From assembly GCF_015706575.1 (NCBI RefSeq), contig NW_024037074.1, forward strand, positions 28,323,334 through 28,387,333: a stretch of 64,000 bases of DNA. The letters are read 5' to 3'. The notes under the pieces were generated by a model that was given only the letters and a program-made list of their open reading frames with translations, had not been told where the DNA came from and did no database searches. This document shows positions 1 through 10,290 of the stretch, piece after piece. Each line of letters opens with the position of its first letter. Positions within the stretch are counted from its first letter, which is position 1. The translations under genes and the position numbers were made by a program. The DNA is from Patiria miniata (lineage: Eukaryota; Echinodermata; Asteroidea; Valvatida; Asterinidae).

Positions 1-130
1 GCCAACGTAGTTCCTGAAGTATGGGCGTACGACCCTTCCTTCTGCATATATGTTATTATTTCTTAAACTGGTAATCGTATGAAAAAAAACATTACCAGTT
101 ACAATAGTCTGTCTGGGAAGTAACAAATGC
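1..130 (-). repeat. Non-LTR retrotransposon tail fragment (antisense), downstream of a gene off the left edge
   Basis: The window opens inside the sequence that follows each gene in the array; the same bases recur at about 10170, 31118, 44803 and 58484. Read on the minus strand, its fuller copies contain the degenerate C-terminal tail of a non-LTR retrotransposon polyprotein (PILQELHW-like motif). Its presence at base 1 implies another C1q gene just left of the window. The element is decayed, with no open frame. Confidence 0.5.
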
Positions 131-1517
131 ATGTATTAAAATATATTTTTTTTTCCATTTGCATTTCGCATACCGTATACAGCCAGAGATTAAATGAAGT
201 ATGGGTGATATCATTTATTTATCCTCGGAAACTTTTTTTCTTGAAAAAACAAGAGTTTCAAATTGCGCCACAGTGAACCAAGGACTCTCAACTTTTGTTA
301 AACACTTTATTTTGTATCCCATGTTATAATTGAGTTTTTGTTTCATGTAAAAAGTTGAGTTTTAGAGCTATCACTATGATGAAATTGTTTACGATTTAAT
401 GTAATTTGAGTTGATAATGTGACACTATATCAGCAGATTACGCAATTATGATTCTATAGTATATATTTGATTCTAAGAAACATTTTTTTTCCAAGTATAC
501 ATTTGAGAATGTGCTCTGTTTAACAGCTTAACTAATTTAAGCACATAATTTAATCATATAACATGTAATCAGAATCGAATATAAATACTCAAAACCTGTA
601 TTTTGAACATTACTTTAATTGAACATTTAGCTTTTAACAATGTGGAAAACCTTGTCCCACTCGTAATACATTCCATCAAATTCCTCTGAGGAAAGTAAAA
701 TTACAGAGAGAAATTTTGAACGTTTACTGAAGACAGTCAATAAAATCGTTCGTCGCTGAAATGAACGAGCAAATCCCAGTCTGACTCTTACGAACAAAAT
801 AATTTCTTATTGAGTACTTAAATCTGTGATTATAGTCAAGAATTCTAATCCCTTTGATATTACAAATTATTGCAAACAAAGTCATTTAATTACCTGTATT
901 TTTGCCCTTTTTTGTTTGTTTTGACTTCTAGATTTGGGGATCGAGTTAATGAAAGGCCGGGTTAACATTGGTTGAGGATGGATGGGGTGGAGGATGAATG
1001 ATAAGTGGCGTCGAGGGGGTTAGGGATTGAAGATGAGAGGCGGGGAGCAGAATATGATGCCGATTGTTACTTATCTTTCATTAATTCATCAAGAACAATG
1101 AATGGCACTAAGACGATGGTGTAGTCTACTTATCCCATTTACCCCACGGATTCTTATAATGCTAAAACATGTAGACGGAACAAAATGAGCAACCAAATAT
1201 GCTGGATGTCAGGCCAATGTATCTTTGCCCCCCCCCCCCCTCCGACAACACAACCTGAAGCCCACCGACAGTGTTGTTCTGTATCCGCCTGTGAAGGGCA
1301 GGGTGTTCAGGTTGGCTTGGGTTTGAAGGGTGATAGAGATAAGGTGGTTGCGTTTCGCAGATTAATGGGAGATGGGTGAGAATGAGAGAGAGAGAGCATT
1401 GGTGAGAGAGGCTGAATAGGGTGAAAGCTGAACGATTTCCTCACACGCTCATCTTACAAACGCCGGGTAGGTTAGGGCCAGGGTCATCGCCACGTGCATG
1501 GGGGAGGTGGGTGTGTG

Positions 1518-1560
1518 CAGGGGCGGATCCAGGAATTTTCGCAGGGGGAGGGGTTCATCG
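1518..1560. mobile_element. Solo end of a hAT-like non-autonomous element
   Basis: The motif CAGGGGCGGATCCAGG followed by a G-rich stretch resembles the ends of hAT-like non-autonomous elements common in marine invertebrates. A shortened relative lies near 12378 in the next unit. No opposite end could be paired with it, so it is probably a truncated remnant. Confidence 0.35.
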
Positions 1561-3140
1561 GCAAAACAAATCTGACATGCAGACAGGTTTTTTTCTCCAG
1601 ACACTTGGCCGCCAAAAGGCGGACGTTATTATTGTTACCAGTAAAACATGTTCTTCCGCAATTTTTAAATATCCGTTGGCAGATTTATTTCAGTAAAAAT
1701 AGCTTTGCTGTACGTTCCCATCGTGGTAATCCATGGCCCGGGACGTAAATTTTCTTTTCCTAAACTACACCAACATACAGGGTTGTATAGCGCCCTCTAC
1801 GATACTTTTATAATACGTACGCAGGTATATAATTATATTTTCCCCCACATTTTGGCGAGCAGTGCGAAAGCTCAGTCGACAGGGTTGTGATTTTGCATTG
1901 CGAGGTTGCAGGTTCCACTCACCGTTGTTTTGTCCCCGTTTTTTTTCTAACCTTAGACTTCAGAGGATATTTTGTTAAAGGGAAATAAAGTCCGAATTTC
2001 ATTACGTTCGAATTCATTTCTTTTTTTCTAATTCATATTTTGTTCTCACGTGTTTAGAAAAGTAAATTCCAAAACGCCATTGTAAGATTTGAGGCTTTGC
2101 ATGGTGGAGATACTAAATAATGAGAGGTTTGCGGACATACTATGTGTCTTCTCTCCTGAAGACGGTAAGAGCATACTGACCGGAACGTCGAGTTTATACC
2201 TCTGGTTCTTTTCAGAGCCATTCTCTTAGTTGAGAAATTATTCGCACATGGTGTGTCCGCAAACCTCTCAAAACGCCATAGCGTGCACGTTTAGGAGAAA
2301 AAAATCGCGCCCATGCAGGATGGTAAAGGGTGCACACCGGTAAATAGGCTTAAACCCATCCGCCGAGTGCATGAAAGAAAGTTAAACCCTCAAAATATTC
2401 TATATTAGAGAGTTCTGAGAGCCATAAAATTGGGGATTTGAAGAGTTAAGGCAATGAACTCTTTGGCCTGGACTTGGGGCTTCCAATTCTGAGCATTTTG
2501 GATGCAATTGGGCTCGAAAGTGGCGCTATTGTGTCATGTAGTGGAGGGATCGTTTTTGAAGATGGCTACTGTTTCACTTATGGAAGAAATAGGGGTCGCC
2601 TTCTTTGAGTGAGAATATCTCGAAAAGTCAATGGTCAACCAACACAAAAAATAAAATTTAATGAAAGATGACATGTTGATTACCTTTCTTTCTGTGCAGC
2701 TATACCCGTGAGAGTTCTGAGTATTTTTTTTCAGGTATTTTGAAGTATGGGCATTTAGCACTGGTGTCTATAGGAATTTTAATACAGGGCTGCACCGCAA
2801 GACCTGTAAAGCGACTCCCAAAGACTTAAGTGATAACTACACGTACTTCCCATTTTTGTTAAGTAATACTCATGATTGTAGATCTCCAATGCATGGTGTT
2901 TGAAATTTTAATTGAATACAGTGAGTATTTGTTGCGTTGTTGCCACCAAAATGAGTTATTACTGTATTTCAAAGTTAGAATTTCGTCCAGTGATTTGTCA
3001 TGATGACTGCGTAACATTATGAGATATAATATTATGGGGAAACTGTCAAACAATGAAATAATAATACATGTTTGACCGAAACAAATATAGTATCTTAAAC
3101 GCGAAAAATACAAAGCAAATGAAAACAGAAAGAGAGACCC

Positions 3141-3240
3141 AACACACAACTCTACCCACACGTGATCCGCGGCCAGGATTCGAACCGTAGTCACCTTGGT
3201 GAGAGGCGAGCCCTTTACGCACAAGCCACCCACGCCACCC
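3141..3240 (-). repeat. tRNA-derived SINE, head only
   Basis: On the minus strand the sequence reads as a tRNA-like head: an A-box-like GTGGGTGGCTTGTGCG and a perfect B-box, GGTTCGAATCC. The acceptor ends do not pair, so it is not a tRNA gene. A longer copy with the SINE body sits at the paralogous place in the next unit (15230-15565). Here the body is missing, and near 60651 only the first bases of the head remain. Confidence 0.7.
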
Positions 3241-5075
3241 AAAATGCTAGTATAATGTAGTCAGGAAAAATAATGAAGGAAAAATGAAAGGCATCCCCCA
3301 CGCCTTTCGTTTCTGTAACGGCCAGCTTACCGGGTTTCAGGCCCTTTTACCTGCCCCCTTCCCCTCCACTCACCGCCCAACATAACAGGAAGGACATGGA
3401 CAATTTGGTTCTGTATCCGCCGTGAAGGGGCAAGGTGTGTAGGCCGTTTCGGTCTGAATATTGTAAAGCATTAATTAGGTGGTTGCGTACCGAAGATTGA
3501 TGGTAGATGGGTGAGATGGGGGTGGGGGTGGCAAAGCCTTGGTGAGAGAGGCTGGATAGGGTGAAAGTTGAACCCACGTCAGCTTACGGGCAGGTATGTT
3601 AGGAGCAGGGTCGTTGCCAAGTGCAGCGGTGAGGTCTGATTACCCGATTTAGTAAAAATGGTCTTCGCATTAAACACGCGGCCAGCTCCTCAGGCCAGAC
3701 GGCGTAGTACGGACGTCCTGTCTTCTTTGCCCTGGTTATAGCTGTTCCAACAATCCCACCCGTGATTTTCAAATATCCGATAGCAGATTCATTTCAGTTA
3801 AAATATTTGTGTTGTTCGTTCCCATCGTGGTCAAACTCATGGTCCAAGCCGGATGTTGAGATACGATACGTCACTTCAAACTCAGTGGTGTAACCCGGAA
3901 AGCTAGGGTGGGCGTGCCTCACCACTCGGCCAGCCTGGGATTCGGGGGAGGCGCTTAACTCTTTGAATGCTTCCTCCCGAAAATGAGGAGTCTTAATTAA
4001 GGTCCCTTTAAATGAACACGCCAATGAGTAATACTTCGCGGCGTAATATCTCTCGGAAATACTAGGTTTGAAAACTACACACCCTAAATAGGCATAAGTA
4101 TAAGTACTGTTTGGATTGTGGGCAGTATTGTTCCGCTAGAAATCAGGCACACTCAGGGGCACACTTATTGATTATTTTGGACTTTCGGTAGAATATGGGC
4201 CACCGTCTTTTTAAATTTTCTCAGTAGGTATTCTTATAGGCCGGCCTATTTTAGCGGGGACAACTGTTGGTTGTCATAAGCAGAAAATTGATGAGTGAAT
4301 TACTAAAAACGGGGGCACTCGATAGGATTTGCTCTTCCTCTTACTGTCGACGAAACTATTAATAGAAAGGGGAACAACAGCACTGTAGCATTAAATAAGC
4401 ACCCCCCCCCCCTTCTCCACTTCAGCATATTGGTTCGGGATTCGTCGTTGGCTGCCCAGGGTGGTTAGGAGGGGAAAGGGATGGTGGGGCAGGGGTTCAA
4501 TATGGGGATTCGTGCTTGGCTTGGAGATCAGGCTATTAGAGGCTTAGTGTTTTCTAAGAAAAGAAGTTTGTTGCACATGGTAGGATCCAAACAGTTGGGG
4601 TAAGTTTGGGATTAGGTTTGATGAGGCGAGGGTCAAGATCGGGGTTGGCCTCATTATGTGTTTGGTTTTTGGTATAGGTTGGGCTCAATAAGCGGAGGTG
4701 GGAGGGCCTCAATTAGCGAGGAGGGGGTTCTGCAGGTGCAAGGTCGATTGCATGCCGAGAAGTTGGCCGGGCCGACAAGTTTGACAAGTGGATGGGGATA
4801 GATGAATGGTTATAATTAAGTTGCCTTTGGAAACGGCTGCAATCTGCAAAATAAGTATACTTCATCGTAAGAGGGCGGCAACTGTACATGCACCTGATAA
4901 ATTACTACGCTTTCGTTTTTCCATCTAAAAAGTAGACTGCATAACCTGACTACAAAATACTAGCCACCAAATGCGTGGCTCCATTAAATAACACGAAGCG
5001 CAAAACAAGCACTGATTGAAACACGTATGGCCGATGTACGTCATTATTTTATCCACCAATCGGAGTTAGTCAGAC

Positions 5076-5395
5076 AACAAGTCGGTGACCACAAGTGAGT
5101 GGTCTGTGATTGACAGGTGCCAATCACAATCCACGTGTTTGAATGTGTCACCGACATCCATACAGTCATTCCACCGATTCGATGCGTCTGTTGAAGTGTC
5201 GGTGATACAAGCTTCAGGGTTTAACGTGTGGCAATGTAACATTAACATCATTTCCCTCTCATCAATATGAATCGAGTCAGTGATGTGTGATTGACAGCAC
5301 GCAAGGGGCCAATCACAAACCGGGCTCGCAAGTTCCTCAGTCACTGCTCGGGAAATCGACGTCATTATTTAAGTCACAAGCTGACGGCTCAATCC
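5076..5395 (+). promoter_or_regulatory. Promoter of gene A
   Basis: This block is conserved before all six transcription units. It has two inverted CCAAT pairs (TGTGATTG...CAATCACA at 5105-5128 and 5286-5317) and a GTCGGTGA motif repeated in alternating orientation (5081, 5148 reverse, 5198, and a variant GTCAGTGA at 5276). Next come an E-box CACGTG near 5132, ACGTCA near 5360 and a TATA-like TTATTTAAG at 5365-5373. The TATA position puts the start near 5395-5400, on a pyrimidine-rich TCCTCACA. Promoter function is inferred from conservation and layout. Confidence 0.7.
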
Positions 5396-5474
5396 TCACA
5401 ACGACTGCAGCTCATGTTCATGTCCAGACGACAACCCGAGAGAACTGTTTGCAAGAGCGAACAAGAATTGCACG
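5396..5474 (+). other. Non-coding first exon of gene A
   Basis: The inferred 5' UTR exon runs from the initiator-like TCCTCACA to a strong 5' splice site, CACG|GTGAGT, with the donor at 5475. Exon and donor are preserved in all six units. It contains no start codon in frame with the downstream protein. The 5' end is estimated from the TATA spacing. Confidence 0.6.
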
Positions 5475-5676
5475 GTGAGTTTTTGATACAATCTTTTACG
5501 ATAATTCTTCCAACTTTGGGATTGATCTTTTTGATTAATGATATTGACAAAAATGTGCTTATAGCCAAAACAGTGCGCTGTAAATATTTCCGACCATGAT
5601 GATCCCGTTTCCATACGTTAACTTGATAACTTACCGATAGGCGCTTGAATAATCACCAGATATTATAATGTATATA

Positions 5677-6054
5677 AGGCCCCCCAAAAAGTCTCGGGTT
5701 TCTGGTATGGAGCTTGCCCAAAAAGTGGTGCGGCGAGTTTTGTTTTTGTTTTTTTGTTACCTGTTTTTTTTTTTTTGCTTCAAATGTCGGCTGATGACTG
5801 CAAATGGTGCCCGACTGAACTTAGTGCAAATATTATGGGAGACTAGAGAGGCCACATAAAGCTTATTCTCGATCATAACCCCATCTAAAAACACGTTTAA
5901 TTGTGCAGCAGCAGGATTCCAGTCGAACCAGTGAGTTTGGCGGTTTTGAGACATCATCTTTCATTGAAAAAAAAAATCATTTTGCCGACGCGCATGGCTA
6001 CAGCGACGCGAGCGCATACCAGAAACCGGAGACTTTTTTTGGGGGGGGGGGCCT
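5677..6054. mobile_element. TIR element with poly-C/poly-G ends, intron 1 of gene A
   Basis: The two ends are inverted copies, AGGCCCCCCAAAAAGTCTC on the left and its complement on the right, each continuing into TTTCTGGTATG. Copies occupy the same place in genes C, D and E, while B and F have an empty site there. This defines a non-autonomous insertion of 378 bp. A TA target site is possible but not certain. Confidence 0.7.
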
Positions 6055-6655
6055 AATGTAGCTGAATTAGTTCTTAGTCTGAACAGTTGCTGCAGATTCA
6101 CACCAACATTTTGTGAGGCCAAAGTTTCAGGCAATAAAAGATAAGAGCAAACTAATAAGGGTTTTATTTTATTTGTTCGGAAAAAGGAATTCCTGTCTGA
6201 CGATATTATTGCTGCTACTTCCAAGGTGCACTCTCAATTGTCCAAAATTCTGACTGCTATAGCTCTTACGAACTTACTTGAATTCTTGTCGCTACCGATA
6301 GCACACTATAAATTCATGAAAGTTTTATAGTTTTTATTGCCATTCAGGTTCGTCAGTTTTCCAGTCATACCTGGCTGAAGGTTTTCAAGAGCATATTACA
6401 TGAAGTTCCATATATATTGTTATTGAGGTTTACGCACTTGCACAATATTCAAATGATAAATTAAAATCTTTTTTTCTTGTTAAAAAAAAGAAATCTTGCA
6501 AAAGTTCGACACTTGACCCATAATATCAGTATGACCATTCAGCCCCTTGATTTCTTGCTAGTTTTCCCTGTTTATTGTATCAAACATATAATCCCGATGC
6601 GATGCGCTCACCTTTTTTCCGGCAATCACACTGACTGATTCAGGATAAAAGGTTA

Positions 6656-6720
6656 TGCGGAAGTTGGCCACGGAAGAACGTATAAAGGAAATCGGGACAT
6701 CTTAAACATCCTGTCCTATG
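6656..6720 (+). promoter_or_regulatory. Promoter-like block inside intron 1 of gene A
   Basis: A strongly conserved block has ETS-type GCGGAAGT and CGGAAG motifs directly before TATAAAGG (TATAAA at 6681-6686). It is present in all six introns with few changes, including the diverged A, B and F. It could be an alternative start site or an enhancer. Function is inference. Confidence 0.4.
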
Positions 6721-6883
6721 TTGTGTTATTTAAAATTGGGATAATCTCAATACCTTTTGCGCTTTGTTTTTAAATTGTGTCATTTCACTAGGTCACAGTA
6801 CGCCATTCCGGTTTGATCACAATATAGGCCTAAACGTTTTACTTTCAAACATTGCACGATAAAAGTGTCACCGGTCAGAATAA

Positions 6884-6895
6884 ACTAGAGGGCGC
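6884..6895 (+). promoter_or_regulatory. CTCF-like core motif, unit A
   Basis: ACTAGAGGGCGC matches the CTCF core consensus (CCACTAGAGGGCGC) except for its first two bases. The same motif is at the same place in every unit. Confidence 0.45.
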
Positions 6896-7544
6896 AAATA
6901 CAAACGGACCGGATCATTATTACACGCACAGTTTTATTCAAGTCCAAATTGCTTTATCTGGCTGGATTTATTTTTAGAAATCATGTTAACACTTGATGTT
7001 TGTACAAATTATTGGGTCCGTCTGCTCTGCTGTCCGACTCCAAAGTTTGAAGCACCAACTTTCCGATGAATTCAGCCATGTTTGCATGTAGGGTTTCACT
7101 CAGAATGTCACTTAGATTCTGTTAAATATCTTTTTGAAAAAGCAATATTTTCAGTGTTTTACGTTGTGCAATTGGTACAGATTTGGATTTTTTTAACCCT
7201 AAAGATTTTCCGAGACACATTCATGGTTGGCAAACAGATGGTGGCTGATGCTAATAGCCAAACAGGTGCGCTGATTTCCACCATCGGGGAAAACAATTCT
7301 TTTTTTAACGACTGCCGTGGTCCACCTGTAATATTTTCGCCACTATACTTCCGTGGTATGAATTCGTTTTCCCATGTAATGCAGACAATAACTGAATAAC
7401 TCATTTTTATCAATTGGTATTATTTTCCGCCAGCATTCTGTTTATGTGTTGAAGGTTTCTTCCTTGAAACATGTGTCCATTCCTTTATACAAAATTATTA
7501 AAAATCAAGTCATTTTATACTTTATAATTATTAGACAGTACCTT

Positions 7545-7714
7545 CAAGGGCGGATCCAGAGAGTTACTGCCGGCGGTGCAGATTGTGCCGGGGAAAGGGT
7601 GTGGGTGTAAGGGCTCTCTCAAGTAAAGTTTGGCCTTATTTCATAACATTTAGGTCACTGCCGGGGGGGGGGGTGGAGCAGGGCGCCCCCTCCACACCCC
7701 TGGATCCGCCACTG
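7545..7714. mobile_element. Short hAT-like non-autonomous element, intron 1 of gene A
   Basis: The ends are inverted: CAAGGGCGGATCCAG on the left and CTGGATCCGCCACTG on the right, with a G-rich interior. Paralogous copies lie in all complete introns, so the insertion predates the array's expansion. No matching 8-bp target duplication is visible, so the family call rests on the ends only. Confidence 0.55.
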
Positions 7715-8398
7715 ATCTTGCTAAACTGCCGAGTTTTATTGAACATGTGTTACTTTTGTAAACGTATGCATGAATGTGAATTCCCGAGCAGGACTGAAAT
7801 CAAAAGCACAATAAATCCAATGCAAAAATTACGTAAATTGCTTACTTTTTACGCGTAAAGTGAAGATACAATTAAATATTTTGATCATTCGCTAAATTCA
7901 ACTGATTTGAAAAAGTTGCTAATTTGAAAGAAAGTGTTCAAATATTGAATAAGCAAGGTGTGAAATTGGACAGGAAAAAAAACTATTTGAATGAATTAAT
8001 TGCTGTTTTAAAAACTCACATAATTATGCTTTCAAAGTCATTTCAATGACTTACTAGTGCCTAAAAAATACACACCATTTTTGGTAAAATGAATTTGAAT
8101 AAAGGTTTTACTGATTGCGTTTTAATGTATGCTGATTTCATGGAGCATTCCGTTTCACAAGACACTTCACAAAGCGACATTAAAACAGGGTGTTGTTGTT
8201 TTTCTGGACGTTTTCGGCCAGGAAAATACCGGTCAAACAATAATTTTGATCGTTATTAATTAGTGAAAAATTTTCCCCGTTTTCGAATGATGATTTATCA
8301 AAATGAAAAAAAACCCTCACAATTGCATTAAGATGATGATAAAATGTGTTAATTTCTTACTCAAGTATAAATGTTACCGGTTTCTTTTTTTGTTTCAG

Positions 8399-8470
8399 CC
8401 CACACCGAATTCCTTGTGATCTCTTCTTGGACCTGATCTTCAAGTCTTTAAGAGCCAACCATTGAGGTCG
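8399..8470 (+). other. Candidate internal 5' UTR exon, gene A
   Basis: A pyrimidine tract and TTTCAG (AG at 8397-8398) precede a 72-nt segment that ends at TCG|GTGAGG (donor at 8471). In B the segment persists from 21026, but the donor region reads GTGTGG. In C, D and E the acceptor half is deleted. It may be an alternative or decaying exon. No transcript evidence is available. Confidence 0.3.
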
Positions 8471-8833
8471 GTGAGGTAATGTCTAATTAATTCTATCATG
8501 ACCGTGGAAAGAGCAGGCCGTCCCCACAAAAAAAAAAAAAAAAAAAAAAAAAAAATTATGTAATTCGGCCTCTTTTCCTGACTTTCATCGGCGGGCAAAA
8601 GTAATAACCAGCCCAATTATGTGGATTGGATTGGATTATTTTCCTTATATTTTATGAAAATGAAACTGCAATATCACTCCGAATACATTCTCTGAATAAC
8701 GATTCTTCAGAAATATTATGAATACATACATGTCCATCAGACAAATTCTTCAGTTTATGTTACATCATTATTTATTTAGTTGTTGCTTTTGTTTTCAGTT
8801 TTATGTATAGGCCCTATTTTGTTTTCTTTACAG

Positions 8834-9661
8834 ATGAAGATATGCGGGGCCACCATTCTGTCAATCGCCCTCCTTCTGGGTAACTCTGTCAAGCTCCGAG
8901 CTTCCATTACTGGGCCGGTTCCCTCGGACGGTGATGGGCCTGCGTCTCAGGTGTGTCAGCAGTGCTGCCAGGGACCTGCTGCCATACCCGGCATACCAGG
9001 TCTGCCTGGGCCAGTTGGTCCGATGGGGCCGTATGGTCAGCCGGGGTCAAAGGGCGATAAAGGTCAGCAAGGTGTGATTGGCCCTATTGGACCTATGGGT
9101 GAGCGGGGAGCACCTGGTAACACTGGGTCTAAAGGTGACGATGGGATTGGTCTGCCCGGAAAAATGGGACCCAGAGGCCCACCGGGTCTTGTTGGAGCAG
9201 CCGGTCAGGCTGGTGTCAAAGGTCAGAAGGGTGAGCCAGGACAGACACCCGACGACTCCAGTCAGCAGGTAGCATTCACCGTGGTGAGGACGAGCACCTC
9301 GGATGAATCTACGAGTCACGACACCCGTTTGCCCTTCCAGCAGACCGTGACGCTTCTGCCGGGTACCAGCTTCGACCTCGAGACCGGTACGTTCACCTGT
9401 AGTGTGCCGGGCACCTACGTATTTACGTTTTCTGTTCTTAAGAATGGCAACAGCGGTGTCCTTTACATCCATCTTGTTAAAAACGACTACAAGGTTATCA
9501 GTACCTATGGTCACTCGAATCAACTTGGTCAGTTGTCTGGTAGCGCGGTAGTGGTCCTGCAGCGAGGAGACACGGTGTATTTGACCGTGTACGGTAGGGT
9601 GCAGAGTTCTTCGACCTATCACTACATCTCATTCAGTGGCTTCCTCCTTTTCTCCGAATAA
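8834..9661 (+). CDS. Gene A: secreted collagen-like C1q-domain protein
   Basis: The protein has 275 residues. A signal peptide (about 1-23, hydrophobic core ILSIALLLG) leads into a neck with Cys41, Cys44 and Cys45, suited to interchain disulfides. Collagen-like Gly-X-Y triplets run from about 53 to 136, with one interruption (GIG at 104-106). A C1q domain fills about 146-275, with [16 protein letters not shown], the [17 protein letters not shown] strand pair and the terminal FSGFLL. Family members of this plan trimerise through the C1q head and act as soluble pattern-recognition or complement-like proteins; that role is inferred. The frame is open 18 codons further upstream, but the chosen ATG directly follows TTTCTTTACAG, as in B-E, and begins the signal peptide. 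AATAAA signals overlap and follow the stop. Confidence 0.9.
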   Translation: MKICGATILSIALLLGNSVKLRASITGPVPSDGDGPASQVCQQCCQGPAAIPGIPGLPGPVGPMGPYGQPGSKGDKGQQGVIGPIGPMGERGAPGNTGSKGDDGIGLPGKMGPRGPPGLVGAAGQAGVKGQKGEPGQTPDDSSQQVAFTVVRTSTSDESTSHDTRLPFQQTVTLLPGTSFDLETGTFTCSVPGTYVFTFSVLKNGNSGVLYIHLVKNDYKVISTYGHSNQLGQLSGSAVVVLQRGDTVYLTVYGRVQSSSTYHYISFSGFLLFSE

Positions 9662-9889
9662 ATAAATAGTTAAATAAATAGAATTAAATCACAACGCATA
9701 AATATATAGGAGCAGTGCTGCATTTTTTTGGTTTCGCTTTCCATTTTGCCAAAACAGTAATCGATGAATTAAAAGAAAAATGTTCAATGTCCTGATAATA
9801 AGAAAGATAATTGATTCTTAATACAAAGCATTTTACATTCAAGTATCAAAACTGCGTAAAAACAGTTAAAGAAAAAGAAGTTATCTATA

Positions 9890-10290
9890 TGACTTTTGAA
9901 AAAGAAGGTTTTAGCTGCGATTTAAAACCCTTCAAATTCTTTACGTTTTGCTCAAATAACGTGGAAGTCTGCACGGTCACCGTATGCCTTGTCAGGCTTT
10001 GGACAAACTCTAGGACGATTAAACTGAACCCCATCACAGCTTTTAGTGCGAATGTTAAACGCATGAACTGATATTTACTATGTGAACTACCGTAGTGCTG
10101 CCTCACTATGGCGGATAAGTTTGAAAAGTACCAAGGAATCTTGAATTCATTCCGCACCGTAACCGAGAGCCAACGTAGTTCCTGAAGTATGGGCGTACGA
10201 CCCTTCCTTCTGCATATATGTTTTTTTTTTTAAAACTGGTCATCGTATGAAAAAACATAAACCGTTACAATAGTCTGTCTGGGAAGTAAC
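9890..10290 (-). repeat. Antisense non-LTR retrotransposon tail after gene A
   Basis: On the minus strand, fragments resemble the C-terminal end of a LINE polyprotein: a PILQEL-W-like stretch, VRNEFK, then FKSQLKP. Frames are broken. The same tail follows every gene in the array in the same orientation, so it was there before the array expanded. Confidence 0.55.

Larger units (their letters stand above)
131..5075. other. Intergenic region upstream of gene A
   Basis: I see no convincing gene. The region holds the shared 3'-flank block (about 190-1160, with the TCCTCGGAAA landmark), homopolymer C and G runs, a GGCGGATCC-type transposon end near 1518, a tRNA-SINE head at 3141-3240, and from about 4400 to 5075 the sequence that precedes every promoter. 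Short open frames here are not supported: the paralogous segments at 11-17 kb and 59-62 kb do not keep the same frames. It aligns by eye with the intergenic regions before genes B and F. Confidence 0.7.
5475..8833 (+). other. Intron 1 of gene A
   Basis: The inferred intron of 3359 bp runs from GTGAGT to TTTCTTTACAG. It contains a TIR element (5677-6054), a promoter-like block (6656-6720), a CTCF-like core (6884-6895), a hAT-like element (7545-7714), a candidate extra exon (8399-8470) and a 29-nt A run at 8528-8556. I see no protein-coding exon in it. Confidence 0.6.

Noticed and set aside
3141..3240. Possible tRNA gene (good B-box)
   Set aside because: Acceptor and anticodon stems do not form, and the paralog at 15230-15565 continues into a SINE body.
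8528..8556. 29-base A run as a sign of a processed retrocopy
   Set aside because: No retrocopied sequence precedes it and the paralog in unit B has a short A run at the same place, so it is a homopolymer expansion in the intron.
8780..8833. Upstream in-frame ATG extending gene A by 18 residues
   Set aside because: The extension crosses the conserved splice acceptor TTTCTTTACAG, its residues are not conserved in B-E, and the downstream ATG begins a normal signal peptide.
9047..9622. Long minus-strand open frame (191 codons) opposite gene A, with a similar 176-codon frame opposite gene B (21759-22289)
   Set aside because: It is the antisense of the collagen and C1q coding exon, where codon bias leaves few stops. 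It is broken in C, D and E, and has no signal or domain of its own.
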